A stretch of DNA of 64,000 nucleotides. Origin: 79-D21 sp022839995. Its GTDB lineage: Bacteria > Synergistota > Synergistia > Synergistales > 79-D21. Made by a program: the position numbers and the translations under genes. Below are positions 51,464 through 60,074 of this stretch, one piece after another. The first letter of the stretch is position 1. Each line of letters begins with the position of its first letter. Location: assembly GCA_022839995.1 (NCBI GenBank), contig JALHIN010000004.1, positions 1 through 64,000 of the forward strand. Reading direction: 5' to 3'. The notes beneath the pieces were generated by a model. The model searched no databases. It was not told where the DNA came from and saw only the letters and a list, made by a program, of their open reading frames with translations.

Positions 51464-53323
51464 ATGAGAGATCCGATGCACGGGTACATGGGGCGGCTGG
51501 CACTGGTGAACCTTTCCGCAGGCTGCGTGAGGGAAGAGGCGCTGGAGGAGGCGACGGCGAAGAAATGGGTCGGTGGAGCCGGGCTGGGGGCGAAGGTGCT
51601 GCTGGAAGAAGTGCCTCCAGGGGTCGAGTGGGACGACCCTGAAAACCGGTTGGTGCTCACCGCCGGGCCGCTGTCGGGAACGTTGGTGTTCGGCTCGGGG
51701 ACGTTCAACGTCGCCACGAAGGGCCCCATGACGAACCTGGCGGTGATTTCACAGGCGAACGGCTATTTCGGGGCCTACCTCCGGAGGAGCGGTTTCGACG
51801 GGCTGGTCCTGAGGGGTCGGTCCGAGGAATGGGTTTACCTCTGGATTCACGACGGCAGGGTGGAAATCCGTCCCGCCGCCGGGCTTTTGGGGCTGGACGC
51901 CTGGGAGACCGAGGACCGGGTCCGTTTCGAGCTCGGCCTGGGCGAACGCGACTGCAGCGTCTTTTCCATCGGCCCGGCCGGTGAAAACGGCGTCCGCTAC
52001 GCGGCCATCGTGGGGGACCGCGGGCACGTGGCCTCGAAAAACGGAGTGGGGGCCGTCATGGGAGCCAAGCGGGTCAAGGCCGTGGTTGCGGGGCGTGGTC
52101 CTCGCGAAGTGCCCGTGAACGACCCCTCGGCCCTGCGGTCCGCCAACCTGGAGTGTTTCGAGGCTGCCAAGGCCTTCGGCACCACCTGGCAGTGGGGTAC
52201 GGGGGGCGGTTTCTCGAACCTGGCCCGAAGCGGCGCCCTGCCGGTGAAAAACTACACGACGTCGGTTTTTCCCGAACACGAGTCGATGAACGGGCAGACC
52301 CTGAGGACGAAATACGAGGTCCGATCGGTGCCGTGTTTCCGCTGCGCCATCTCCCACGTGAAGGAAGTGACCGTCACGGAAGGACCCTACAAGGGGTTCA
52401 CGGGAGAAGAGCCGGAATACGAACAGCTTGCCGCCTGGGGGCCCCAGATCGGGAACACGGACCTGGGGGCCACGGTGATGCTCACCCGGGAGGTGGACCG
52501 GCTGGGCCTGGACTGCAACGAGGCTTCCTGGGCCATCGGCTGGGCCATGGAATGCTTCGTCAAGGGCGTGTTCTCCCTATCGGACACGGAGGGGCTCGAC
52601 CTGTCCTGGGGGAACGTGGAGGCGGTACGGGAACTTTTGGGCCGCATCGCACGACGGGAAGGGTTCCTTGGAGATCTCCTGGCGGAGGGGGTCATGCGGG
52701 CTTCCCGGAAGATCGGGGGGAGCGCCGCGGACTGGGCGATCTACACGATGAAGGGCTTCACCCCGCGGGGACACGATCACCGGGGCGGGGGACGCTGGCC
52801 CGAGCTTTTCGACACCTGCGTTTCCGACACGGGGACGATCCAGGCCTCTTGGTCGGGGATCCACCCGCAGTTCGTGGATTTGCCTCCCCTGGAGGACGTG
52901 TTCGACCATGCCCAAGTCTCCCGGGTGGTAGGGGATTTTTCCGGGTTCCGGACCTTCGACGATTGCCTCGGCGTCTGCCGGCTGGCGGCTCCTCACCCCA
53001 AGCCCCTCCTGGCCTGCTTCAACGCTGTAACCGGGTGGAACTGGACGCTGGGTGATGCCCGAACCGCGGGCCTTCGGGTCATCACCGCCCTTCGCCTCTT
53101 CAACCTGCGCCACGGTCACGACCCCGAAAACGAGCGGCCCTCGGCCCGGTACGGTTCCGTCCCCGTGGACGGCCCCGCGCAGGGTCGGAACATCCTGGAG
53201 AAGTGGGATGAAATGCGGGCCGACTACTACCGGCGAATGGGTTTCGACCCCAAAACGGGGGTCCCCACCGCCGAAACGCTGAAGAAACTAGGCCTGGAGG
53301 CGTACGCCCCCGATGCCCGGTAG
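51464..53323 (+). CDS. Aldehyde ferredoxin oxidoreductase family protein (His in place of a cluster Cys)
   Basis: The 619-residue protein has the AOR plan: YMGRLALVNLSAGCVREE at the N-terminus, GSGTFNVATKGPMTN for pterin contact, and ALRLFNLRHGHDPENERP near the end. The cluster motif is CFRCAISH (Cys 291, Cys 294, His 298): the third position, Cys in the paralogue at 8231-10072, is His here. A later Cys pair (501 and 505) could supply the fourth ligand. So the cluster may be unusual or absent. The gene overlaps a MoaD/ThiS-like gene by 11 bases. Confidence 0.88.
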   Translation: MRDPMHGYMGRLALVNLSAGCVREEALEEATAKKWVGGAGLGAKVLLEEVPPGVEWDDPENRLVLTAGPLSGTLVFGSGTFNVATKGPMTNLAVISQANGYFGAYLRRSGFDGLVLRGRSEEWVYLWIHDGRVEIRPAAGLLGLDAWETEDRVRFELGLGERDCSVFSIGPAGENGVRYAAIVGDRGHVASKNGVGAVMGAKRVKAVVAGRGPREVPVNDPSALRSANLECFEAAKAFGTTWQWGTGGGFSNLARSGALPVKNYTTSVFPEHESMNGQTLRTKYEVRSVPCFRCAISHVKEVTVTEGPYKGFTGEEPEYEQLAAWGPQIGNTDLGATVMLTREVDRLGLDCNEASWAIGWAMECFVKGVFSLSDTEGLDLSWGNVEAVRELLGRIARREGFLGDLLAEGVMRASRKIGGSAADWAIYTMKGFTPRGHDHRGGGRWPELFDTCVSDTGTIQASWSGIHPQFVDLPPLEDVFDHAQVSRVVGDFSGFRTFDDCLGVCRLAAPHPKPLLACFNAVTGWNWTLGDARTAGLRVITALRLFNLRHGHDPENERPSARYGSVPVDGPAQGRNILEKWDEMRADYYRRMGFDPKTGVPTAETLKKLGLEAYAPDAR

Positions 53324-53609
53324 GGAAATCCGCGTTGCTTTCCGGGGCCTGCCGTCCGAGGCCGATAACGGTCCCGAGGAACAGGTTGCCCTGGTGGCTG
53401 CGGGGGCAACGGTTCTCGACCTCTTGGAGCAACTGGCAAAAGCGCCCGGCGGCAAGGCCTCGCGTGTCCTGGATCCCGAACGCGGATCCCTGCGTCCGGA
53501 GTTCTTGTTGACCCTGAACGGCCGGTTCCTGGAAAAGCGGCTTTTCGATACCACCGTCCTGAAGGAAAAGGACGTGGTGGAGGTTTTCCCCGTTCCCTCG
53601 GGGGGCTGA
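53313..53609 (+). CDS. MoaD/ThiS-like beta-grasp protein
   Basis: The 98-residue protein has a ubiquitin-like beta-grasp pattern: IRVAFRGLPSE, ATVLDLLEQLAK, LLTLNGRFLEKRLFD, KEKDVVEVFPVPSGG, ending in the Gly-Gly required for adenylation and sulfur transfer. It overlaps the AOR gene, so it may supply sulfur for that enzyme's pterin cofactor. The length (98) exceeds typical MoaD (about 80) by a short insertion. A terminator follows. Confidence 0.85.
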   Translation: MPGREIRVAFRGLPSEADNGPEEQVALVAAGATVLDLLEQLAKAPGGKASRVLDPERGSLRPEFLLTLNGRFLEKRLFDTTVLKEKDVVEVFPVPSGG

Positions 53610-53656
53610 CGGGAAGAGGAGCGAAACAAGGACCTTCCCTGAGGGCATGCGGAAAG

Positions 53657-53705
53657 AAAAACGCGCGAGACCCCCTGTCAGAAAAACGGGGGTCTTCGCG
53701 TTTTG
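53657..53705 (+). terminator. Rho-independent terminator
   Basis: AAAACGCGCGAGACCCCC, loop, GGGGGTCTTCGCGTTTT. It closes the AOR/MoaD unit, 48 bases after the stop. Confidence 0.88.
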
Positions 53706-53725
53706 TAGATCGGGGAGTGTGAATC

Positions 53726-54331
53726 GTGAACGAGAACAGGGCAGATTCTCGTCCCGAAGTGGAAAGTGACGACGGACTCATGGCCCGAATCGGAGAAGGG
53801 GACGGAAAAGCTTTTGAAATCCTCTACAGCCGGTGGTCCAGGCGGGTCATGGCCTATGCCTTCAGGTCCCTTTCGGACAGGGTGGAGGCGGAAGATGTCG
53901 TCCAGGAAACGTTCCTTTCCCTCTTTCGTTCGGCTTCCAGGTACCGCCCCCGCGATCGGTTCGGTGCCTTCCTGTTCAGGATCGCGGGGAACGCGGTTCG
54001 AAACCGGTACCGGAGGAGGTGTCCCCTTCCCGTGGATTTTCCCGATGTGGAGGATGAAAGCCCTTTCCTTTCCGGGTTCGATGCCGGAGTTTCACGTTTC
54101 GAGGAACGGGAACGGCTTGATACCGCCCTGGCAGCTCTTCCGGAACCGCAGCGGAATGCCCTTTTGCTCGCAGTGCTAGGGGGCCTGAGTTACCGGGAGA
54201 TCGCCATCGAGCAAGGTGTTTCGGAAGATACGGTTGCAGCAAGAATCTGTCGGGCCCGGAAAGCGTTGAGAAAGGCTCTTTCGCCCGGCGGTTTCGAAGA
54301 GGAGGAGAAAACGGATGCGCGAACCCTGTGA
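53726..54331 (+). CDS. ECF-type sigma factor
   Basis: The 201-residue protein has sigma-70 region 2 (FEILYSRWSRRVMAYAFRS, AEDVVQETFLSLFRS) and region 4 (LPEPQRNALLLAVLGGLSYREIAIEQ and VSEDTVAARICRARKALRKAL), the two-domain layout of ECF factors. The GTG start lies 20 bases after the terminator. An anti-sigma-type zinc-binding protein overlaps its end, so it is probably held inactive until a signal. Target promoters are unknown; the first candidate is its own operon. Confidence 0.93.
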   Translation: MNENRADSRPEVESDDGLMARIGEGDGKAFEILYSRWSRRVMAYAFRSLSDRVEAEDVVQETFLSLFRSASRYRPRDRFGAFLFRIAGNAVRNRYRRRCPLPVDFPDVEDESPFLSGFDAGVSRFEERERLDTALAALPEPQRNALLLAVLGGLSYREIAIEQGVSEDTVAARICRARKALRKALSPGGFEEEEKTDARTL

Positions 54332-54962
54332 AGCAATGGAAACCCTGATTTCCCGTGTCCTGGACGGGGAATGCCGCCCGCAGGATCTGAAAACCCTAAA
54401 AGCGCACCTGGCCGAATGCCCACGTTGCAGGGAAACAATCCGGGCATTCAGCCTCGTGGATTCGATCCTGGAAAATGCCGGGGACCTGCCTGTCCCGCCA
54501 CGATGCCCGAAGATCCCCGAGCGGGGATTCACGGTTCGGTTCCGGCGCGGCGCGGCCCTGGCGGCAGCGGCAGCTATCGCGGCCTTCGCTTTTCTGGGCG
54601 GAGCCTGGTGGGGGCAGCGGTATGGGAGGCAGAGCCTGCCGCCTTCCTACAGTCTCGTCGCCTCGGCTGCTCTCTGGGAAAAAGCGCCGGATCCTGTCCG
54701 CCGCGAGACGGCCCTGGCCGCCCTTCCCCTGTCCGAGGCCGTGACGGGCTACCAGCGGGAAGTGGCGCGACTTTTGCGGCAGGAAGAGGTGGACTGGAAC
54801 CAGGTTCGCCGGCTGGTTGAGGCCATCGGGGCGTTGCGGACCGACATGGAGCTGCTGACGCTCCACGTGGCCTTCATTGAAAAAGAACAGGGGAAACCGA
54901 ATCCCGCAGGCGCCGCGTGGTCAGGCCTTTTGGGCCTGGAGGATCACGGCGGGTCGCTCTGA
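54315..54962 (+). CDS. Anti-sigma factor with ZAS zinc-finger domain
   Basis: The 215-residue protein has an N-terminal zinc-binding anti-sigma motif (H-x3-C-x2-C in LKAHLAECPRCR), then a hydrophobic segment (AALAAAAAIAAFAFLGGAWWG, residues about 79-99) that would anchor it to the membrane, and a periplasmic helical domain. It overlaps the sigma-factor gene by 17 bases. It should sequester the ECF factor at the membrane and release it on an envelope signal. Confidence 0.85.
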   Translation: MREPCEAMETLISRVLDGECRPQDLKTLKAHLAECPRCRETIRAFSLVDSILENAGDLPVPPRCPKIPERGFTVRFRRGAALAAAAAIAAFAFLGGAWWGQRYGRQSLPPSYSLVASAALWEKAPDPVRRETALAALPLSEAVTGYQREVARLLRQEEVDWNQVRRLVEAIGALRTDMELLTLHVAFIEKEQGKPNPAGAAWSGLLGLEDHGGSL

Positions 54963-54993
54963 GGCCCGAATCTTGAACCAGGGAGGGAAAAAG

Positions 54994-55767
54994 ATGAAAA
55001 GGACAGGAAGGAGAAGTGTTGCAAGAATCGGTCTTTTGATCGGCGTTTCGGTTCTGTGGGCGACCATGGCAGGGGCAGAAGCCCCGCAGTCTCCGAAGGA
55101 ACTCCTCCAGCAGGCGATGGTGCATTCGATGGTGCAGGCCCGCATCGACACTCGAACGGCTACCCGGCTTGCCACGCAGCAGGCTTTCCTGTCGGAGGCC
55201 GTACTGGATGCGGATCTTGAGCAGGATCGGATCCGCTCGGGCCAGGAAACGGATCCCGCAAGGCTGCAGGAACGAATCCGCGTTCGGGCGCAGGTGGTGG
55301 GAGCCGCCCTCGGGACGGCCCTGGCGGCAGGGGTGAGGGCATACGGCGAGCAGAACGCCGTCCAGGTCATGGCGACGGTCATGTCCGCGACCCGGGCTGG
55401 GATGGCCGTCCAGGCCGCTTCGAGCGTGGCGGAGGCTCTTGCTTCTTCCGGCTATGCCCTGCAAGAGATGGCTCAAGTCATGCAGCATACCCGGGAAAGG
55501 GTCCGGCAGGACGCACCGGAGGATGGGGGAGTGGGCCTGGGCCTCCGGGTTCGGTTCATGGCGCAGAATCGGGCCACCGTCCAGGAGATGGTGCGAGCCC
55601 TTGAGGGCAACGGCCCCGGAAAAGGCGAAAGCGGCGGCCCGGGTGGAACCGGGGGTCCCGGAAGCGGGACCGGCGCAGGCCAGGGTTCGGGTGGCCAGGG
55701 GGGCGGGACTGGAGGGAGCGGCGGTCCAGGCGGCTCCGGCGGCGGAAGCGGAAAAGGCGGAAAATAG
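54994..55767 (+). CDS. Secreted protein with Gly/Ser-rich tail, ECF operon
   Basis: The 257-residue product starts MKRTGRRSVARIGLLIGVSV followed by LWATMAGA, a signal peptide. The mature part is a run of amphipathic helices with repeated Ala/Gln/Met-rich segments (LLQQAMVHSMVQARIDTRTA, VQVMATVMSATRAGMAVQAA). From about residue 207 it becomes a Gly/Ser/Pro-rich tail (GGPGGTGGPGSGTGAGQG and so on). It is the third gene of the ECF sigma operon and may be the sensed or regulated envelope component. No family recognised. Confidence 0.7.
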   Translation: MKRTGRRSVARIGLLIGVSVLWATMAGAEAPQSPKELLQQAMVHSMVQARIDTRTATRLATQQAFLSEAVLDADLEQDRIRSGQETDPARLQERIRVRAQVVGAALGTALAAGVRAYGEQNAVQVMATVMSATRAGMAVQAASSVAEALASSGYALQEMAQVMQHTRERVRQDAPEDGGVGLGLRVRFMAQNRATVQEMVRALEGNGPGKGESGGPGGTGGPGSGTGAGQGSGGQGGGTGGSGGPGGSGGGSGKGGK

Positions 55768-55769
55768 AC

Positions 55770-55811
55770 AAGAAGAAAGGGCCCGTCCCCGGGGACGGGC
55801 CCTTTCTTCTT
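55770..55811. terminator. Perfect 42-base palindromic terminator
   Basis: AAGAAGAAAGGGCCCGTCCCC followed directly by its exact reverse complement, giving 21-base arms with A- and T-rich ends. It separates the convergent secreted-protein and Synerg-CTERM genes and works in both directions. Confidence 0.9.
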
Positions 55812-55817
55812 GATGTT

Positions 55818-57071
55818 CTACCGGCCAATCCTGACCAGGCCGGCCATGAAGGCGATCGGCAGCAGGAAAAGAAGGAAGAATTTGCCCGGGGGGATCGCCG
55901 TGCAGCCCCCACCCCCGCCGCCACCAGTGTCGTCATCGTCGTCGCCGTCCGGTTCGACCTGGAGTTTCCACACCTGGCAGCCGCGGAAGGGGTTGGCGGT
56001 CCCGAGATAGAGGTTCCCGTCCGAACCGGAAACAAGGGTCCGGGCCCCGTAGTTGTAGCGGTTTCCCGTTCCCCCGAAAATCTCCCCGAAGCCGCCGTCC
56101 CGCGTGATCGGCTGGATGTTCACCCCGTCCTCCGTGACGTAAAGGTCGAAGCCGGAGGGATTGTTGGGATTGGCCGCCCGGAGCAACTGGACGGCTTGCT
56201 CCATTTCGTCGTCGCTCTGGTTTTCGGCGAGGACCTCGAGGATGGTCATCATGTCCATGGTTCCAAAGAAGAGCCTGTTGTCGTGGACCGCCATCCTCCA
56301 GATGTAGCGGTTGGTCGAGAAGTTGTCCTGGGAGATGATAGCGTTGTCGTAAAACCCGGCACGCCACCCGCTCAGGGATGCGGTCGTGAAATAGGGGCTT
56401 GCCGCCTGGCCGGAGGTATCCCCCACGATCATCTCCCAGCTGTCGCTGGCATTGAAGCGGTACACCTGGGGAGGGGTCCAGTTCTGCCAGACCGAGTCAA
56501 GGTCGCCGGCTCCCATGACCAGGGCGATCAGGTCTTTCCAGTTGGAGAAGGTGCCGGCGTAGACGTCCCCGTTAAAGACCGTCATCGTCAGGGCCGTGTT
56601 CTGCTTGTTGCCTAGGCCCGGGGGATAGATCTCTCCCTCGTTGACGTCTGGGCTGGCCACAATGGGGACCCAGGCCCAGAGGTCCCCCGACTCGATCGTC
56701 CCATTGCTCTTGTAAAGGGAGAACCCATTCACCGGGTCGGCCATCGACGCATAGAGCCAGCCGTTGTAGCTCACGAAATCCCACAGCCCCCCCCACCCCT
56801 GGGTTTCCTGGGCCAGGTAGGCGACTCCGGGGAAGCTCTTGTGATCCGCGACTTTCGTCCAGCCGTCTTTCCCTCCCACGTCGCTGATCGTGATGGGGAC
56901 CTGGCGCCCCATGGCCTCCACGATCATCATGACCGGCGGCGTCGTTAGGGGGTCTTGTTCCTGGGGGGTTTCGGATCGCCAGACGTTCAGGTCCTCGGTC
57001 CCGATAAAGAGGGCCCCTTCGTAGACCTCCGAGGCCCCGCATCTTTGTTTTGTCTCTTTATCGCCTTTCAC
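55818..57071 (-). CDS. Protein with Synerg-CTERM-like sorting tail, N-terminally short
   Basis: The 417-residue protein ends DGDDDDDTGGGGGGGCTAIP, then PGKFFLLFLLPIAFMAGLVRIGR: a Gly run, one Cys, a hydrophobic segment and Arg, the pattern of the Synergistota C-terminal sorting signal. The body has repeated blade-like segments (GALFIGTEDLNVWRSETPQ, DLWAWVPIVASPDVNEG, LVSGSDGNLYLGTANPFRGCQVWKL) suggesting a beta-propeller. The N-terminus (MKGDKETKQRCGASEVYEG) has no signal peptide, although the tail implies export. The gene may be a truncated copy whose 5' end and signal sequence were lost near 57071. Confidence 0.6.
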   Translation of the reverse strand: MKGDKETKQRCGASEVYEGALFIGTEDLNVWRSETPQEQDPLTTPPVMMIVEAMGRQVPITISDVGGKDGWTKVADHKSFPGVAYLAQETQGWGGLWDFVSYNGWLYASMADPVNGFSLYKSNGTIESGDLWAWVPIVASPDVNEGEIYPPGLGNKQNTALTMTVFNGDVYAGTFSNWKDLIALVMGAGDLDSVWQNWTPPQVYRFNASDSWEMIVGDTSGQAASPYFTTASLSGWRAGFYDNAIISQDNFSTNRYIWRMAVHDNRLFFGTMDMMTILEVLAENQSDDEMEQAVQLLRAANPNNPSGFDLYVTEDGVNIQPITRDGGFGEIFGGTGNRYNYGARTLVSGSDGNLYLGTANPFRGCQVWKLQVEPDGDDDDDTGGGGGGGCTAIPPGKFFLLFLLPIAFMAGLVRIGR

Positions 57072-57104
57072 GACAAGGAAAGTATAATATCACCACGTTT
57101 GGCC

Positions 57105-57755
57105 TCAGGCTTTCCAGAACCAGGCCGATTTCCCGACGGTGTCCCGGTATTCGGGGAAGACGCGAATGAGCTTCAGTTCTTCAAGGCGGGACCGGTACAG
57201 TTGGAGGGCAACAAAGAGGACAAGCAGAACAGCATTGAGAAGGGTGAATCGCAGGATCACGACCATTGCCCCGGTGAGGATTTCCCCGGTGTAGATGGGA
57301 TGGCGGATCAGGCGGTAGGGCCCCCCGGTCACGAGGGTGCGGGCTTCGACCGTGACGCTGAAGGCTTTCCTCAGGGTGACCATTCCCCAGATCGTGAAGG
57401 ACGTGAAGAGGGTCATGGCGGCGAAAAGGGCCATGGCGCGTTCCTTTGTGGTCACGATCGAACGGTTCACCGGGAAAAGCAGGAAGGCGAAGGGCAGGGC
57501 TCCCGCCACGAGCGGCAGGACGATTTCCCGCACTCCTCGGGAACGGTCGACGGGCTCGACCCGCACGGAGTACATCCAGATAAAGACGACGTAGATGCTC
57601 ACTTCGGCAACCCAGAGGGGCTTGAACAAGAAACGCGGCCACTCCCGGACCCGGAAGGCCAGGAGGGCCGCACAGACGGCGATCACGAAAACCTGGATCA
57701 GGCGGTGGCGTGTGCGCTCGGGCAGGAAGCCGAGCATCCCGAAAGGGTCGAACAC
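57105..57755 (-). CDS. Isoprenylcysteine/phospholipid methyltransferase-like membrane protein
   Basis: The 216-residue protein has about five hydrophobic segments and a C-terminal motif of the ICMT/PEMT family: TGGPYRLIRHPIYTGEIL followed by LELKLIRVFPEYRDT, which form the SAM and metal sites. Relatives methylate isoprenylcysteine, phosphatidylethanolamine or short-chain thiols. The GTG start is directly after the livF stop (TAGGTG), so it is coupled to the ABC operon. Substrate unknown. Confidence 0.82.
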   Translation of the reverse strand: MFDPFGMLGFLPERTRHRLIQVFVIAVCAALLAFRVREWPRFLFKPLWVAEVSIYVVFIWMYSVRVEPVDRSRGVREIVLPLVAGALPFAFLLFPVNRSIVTTKERAMALFAAMTLFTSFTIWGMVTLRKAFSVTVEARTLVTGGPYRLIRHPIYTGEILTGAMVVILRFTLLNAVLLVLFVALQLYRSRLEELKLIRVFPEYRDTVGKSAWFWKA

Positions 57756-58460
57756 CTAGGCCAGTTCCCCCAGGTAGGCCCGCCGGACGTCGGGGTCCTT
57801 CAGTAGCTCCTTCCCGGGACCTTCCTTGGTGATGCGCCCCACTTCAAGGACGTAGGCCCGGTCCGAGATTTCCAGGGCGCGCCCGGCGTTCTGCTCCACC
57901 AGGAGGACGGTCATGCCGGAAGCCCGAAGCTGCTGGATGGTTTCCATGAGGGTGTCCACCACGATGGGAGCCAGTCCCAGGGAGGGTTCGTCGAAAAGGA
58001 TCATCCGGGGGGAACTCATCATCGCCCGGGCGATGGCGAGCATCTGCTGTTCTCCGCCGGAAAGGGTCCCGGCGTATTGCTTCAGGCGCTGCTTCAGGAT
58101 CGGGAAAAGGGCAAAATTCTTCTCCAGGTCTTCCGAGATCGCCTGGTCGCGCCGGAGGTAAGCCCCCATGATGAGGTTCTCCTGGACGGTAAGGTCCGCG
58201 AAGAGGCGGCGCCGCTCGGGCACGAGGGCCAGGCCGTTTCGGACGATTTCGTGAGGCTTTCCCGGCAGCGGCTTGCCGTCGAAAAGGATCTCCCCCGAGG
58301 AAGGTTTCAGGACCCCGGCAAGAGTCCACATGATCGTCGACTTTCCCGCCCCGTTGGCCCCCACGATGGAAACGATCTCGCTGCGTCCGACCCGGAAGCC
58401 GGCATCCCGGACGGCATGGATTTTCCCGTAATGGACGTTGAGCCGCGTCACGCTAAGCAT
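57756..58460 (-). CDS. livF: Branched-chain amino acid ABC transporter ATP-binding protein (LivF)
   Basis: The 234-residue ATPase has Walker A GANGAGKSTIM, signature LSGGEQQMLAIARAM and Walker B ILFDEPSLGLAPI. Its small size and the SLGLAPI motif identify LivF. With LivG it powers uptake. Its start overlaps the end of livG by 8 bases. It is the last transporter gene in the order livK, livH, livM, livG, livF, followed by the methyltransferase gene. Confidence 0.95.
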   Translation of the reverse strand: MLSVTRLNVHYGKIHAVRDAGFRVGRSEIVSIVGANGAGKSTIMWTLAGVLKPSSGEILFDGKPLPGKPHEIVRNGLALVPERRRLFADLTVQENLIMGAYLRRDQAISEDLEKNFALFPILKQRLKQYAGTLSGGEQQMLAIARAMMSSPRMILFDEPSLGLAPIVVDTLMETIQQLRASGMTVLLVEQNAGRALEISDRAYVLEVGRITKEGPGKELLKDPDVRRAYLGELA

Positions 58461-59232
58461 TCCGGTACTCCTTCCCCAGGTAAGCCTGTAGAACCCGTTC
58501 GTCGGTCCGCACTTTCTCGGGCGGCCCGTCTGCCAGCAGGGCTCCGAAATTCATGACGACGATGTGGGAGCAGACCCGCATGACAACGTCCATGTGATGC
58601 TCGATCAGGAGGATGGTCAGGCCGAAGGCTTCGCGGATCTCCTCGATCAGGTTCGAAAGGGCCCGGGATTCCTCAGGGTTCATCCCGGCGGCCGGCTCGT
58701 CCAGGAGAAGAAGCTTGGGCTCCATGGCCAGGGCCCGGGCGATTTCCAGTTTTCGCTGGAGCCCGTAAGGCAGGGCCGATGCCTGGGTGTCGGCCAGCTT
58801 TTCAAGGCCCATCTTGGCCAGGAGGTAGCGGGACTTTTCCCTGAGCTCGCGGTCGAGGCGGCGCACTCCAGGGGTCCTCAGCAAGGCTGCCGGGACGCTG
58901 TACGGGGCTTTCTGGAGCATGGGGGTGAGGACGTTTTCCAGGCAGGTCCTTCGGTTGAACAGGCGGATGTTCTGGAAGGTGCGGGCGATGCCGGCACCGA
59001 CGATCTGGTCCGGGCGAATCCCGAGAAGCGGCTGCCCCTGGAAGTCGATGGTGCCCGCGTCGGGCCTGTAGACCCCGGTCACCAGGTTGAACACGGTGGT
59101 TTTCCCGGCCCCGTTCGGTCCGATAATGCCCGTGATGGAGTCCGGGGCAACTCGGAAGGAAAGGTTGTCCACGGCCTTGATGCCGCCGAAGGCCTTGGTG
59201 AGGCCCTGGACTTCAAGCAGCGGGGCGCCCAT
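58453..59232 (-). CDS. livG: Branched-chain amino acid ABC transporter ATP-binding protein (LivG)
   Basis: The 259-residue ATPase has Walker A GPNGAGKTTVFN, a LivG-type middle (GAGIARTFQNIRLFNRRTCLEN), LPYGLQRKLEIARAL as signature and LLLDEPAAGMNPEES. It overlaps livM by 20 bases. The ATG at 59232 has a GGAGGTCCC site. It works with LivF on the cytosolic side. Confidence 0.95.
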   Translation of the reverse strand: MGAPLLEVQGLTKAFGGIKAVDNLSFRVAPDSITGIIGPNGAGKTTVFNLVTGVYRPDAGTIDFQGQPLLGIRPDQIVGAGIARTFQNIRLFNRRTCLENVLTPMLQKAPYSVPAALLRTPGVRRLDRELREKSRYLLAKMGLEKLADTQASALPYGLQRKLEIARALAMEPKLLLLDEPAAGMNPEESRALSNLIEEIREAFGLTILLIEHHMDVVMRVCSHIVVMNFGALLADGPPEKVRTDERVLQAYLGKEYRNA

Positions 59233-60070
59233 GGCGGGACCTCCTGAAAAAGTGGCTCAGCTCCTGGTACCCCATGAGCCCCTGGGGCCGGAACAGCATG
59301 ATCAGCACGAGGACGAGCCCGTACGCCACGAGGCGCCACATCTGGGCCACCCGGAGGGCCTCGGGCATGGCGATGAAGATGAACGAGGCGATGAGCGGGC
59401 CCGAGATGCTGCCCATGCCGCCTGCGATGACCGCCGCGAGCAGGGCCGTCGATTGGACCAGCGTGAACATGACCGGCTGGATGAACGAAAGGAAGTGGGC
59501 CAACAGCCCGCCGGAGAGCCCGCAGAAGGCGGCGCTCACCACGAGGGACAGCAGGCGCGCCCGGAACAGGTTGATCCCGGCCATCTCCGCCGCCACGGGA
59601 TCCTCCCGGACGGCGATGCAGGCCGCCCCGTAGCGGCTCTTCAGGAAGTTCGAGGCGACCCAGACGGAAACGGCCAGGCACCCGATGACGAGAGGCAGGG
59701 TGGTGAAGGGCTCGATCCCGGGGAGGCCGCGGGCCCCGTTGGTGATCTCGAGGTTTTCGAGGATGACCCGGAGAGCCTCTCCGAAACCCAGGATGGCGAT
59801 GGCGAAGTAGTCGCTTCGAAGCCTTGCCCGAAGGGTGGGGATGCCGATGACGAGGCTTACCAGGGCGGAGGCGGCCATTCCTGCCGCCAGGGCCAGCGGG
59901 AACGGTACGAAGTAGTAATAGGTCAGGATGGCCGAGGTGTAGGCCCCAATGCCCACCAGCGCCGCGTGTCCGAACGAGAACAGCCCCGTGAAGCCCGTGA
60001 AGATCGAGAGGCCCAGCACCGCGATCATGTTGATTCCGGCAAGGGTGACGATCGAAAGGACGTAGTTCAT
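59213..60070 (-). CDS. livM: Branched-chain amino acid ABC transporter permease (LivM)
   Basis: The 285-residue permease has about eight hydrophobic segments and LivM marks such as SIFTGFTGLFSFGHAALVGIGAYTSA, SDYFAIAILGFGEALRVILENL and GMGSISGPLIASFIFIAMPE. It lies 4 bases after livH and overlaps livG. It forms the membrane channel with LivH. Confidence 0.94.
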   Translation of the reverse strand: MNYVLSIVTLAGINMIAVLGLSIFTGFTGLFSFGHAALVGIGAYTSAILTYYYFVPFPLALAAGMAASALVSLVIGIPTLRARLRSDYFAIAILGFGEALRVILENLEITNGARGLPGIEPFTTLPLVIGCLAVSVWVASNFLKSRYGAACIAVREDPVAAEMAGINLFRARLLSLVVSAAFCGLSGGLLAHFLSFIQPVMFTLVQSTALLAAVIAGGMGSISGPLIASFIFIAMPEALRVAQMWRLVAYGLVLVLIMLFRPQGLMGYQELSHFFRRSRHGRPAA

Positions 60071-60074
60071 CGGA

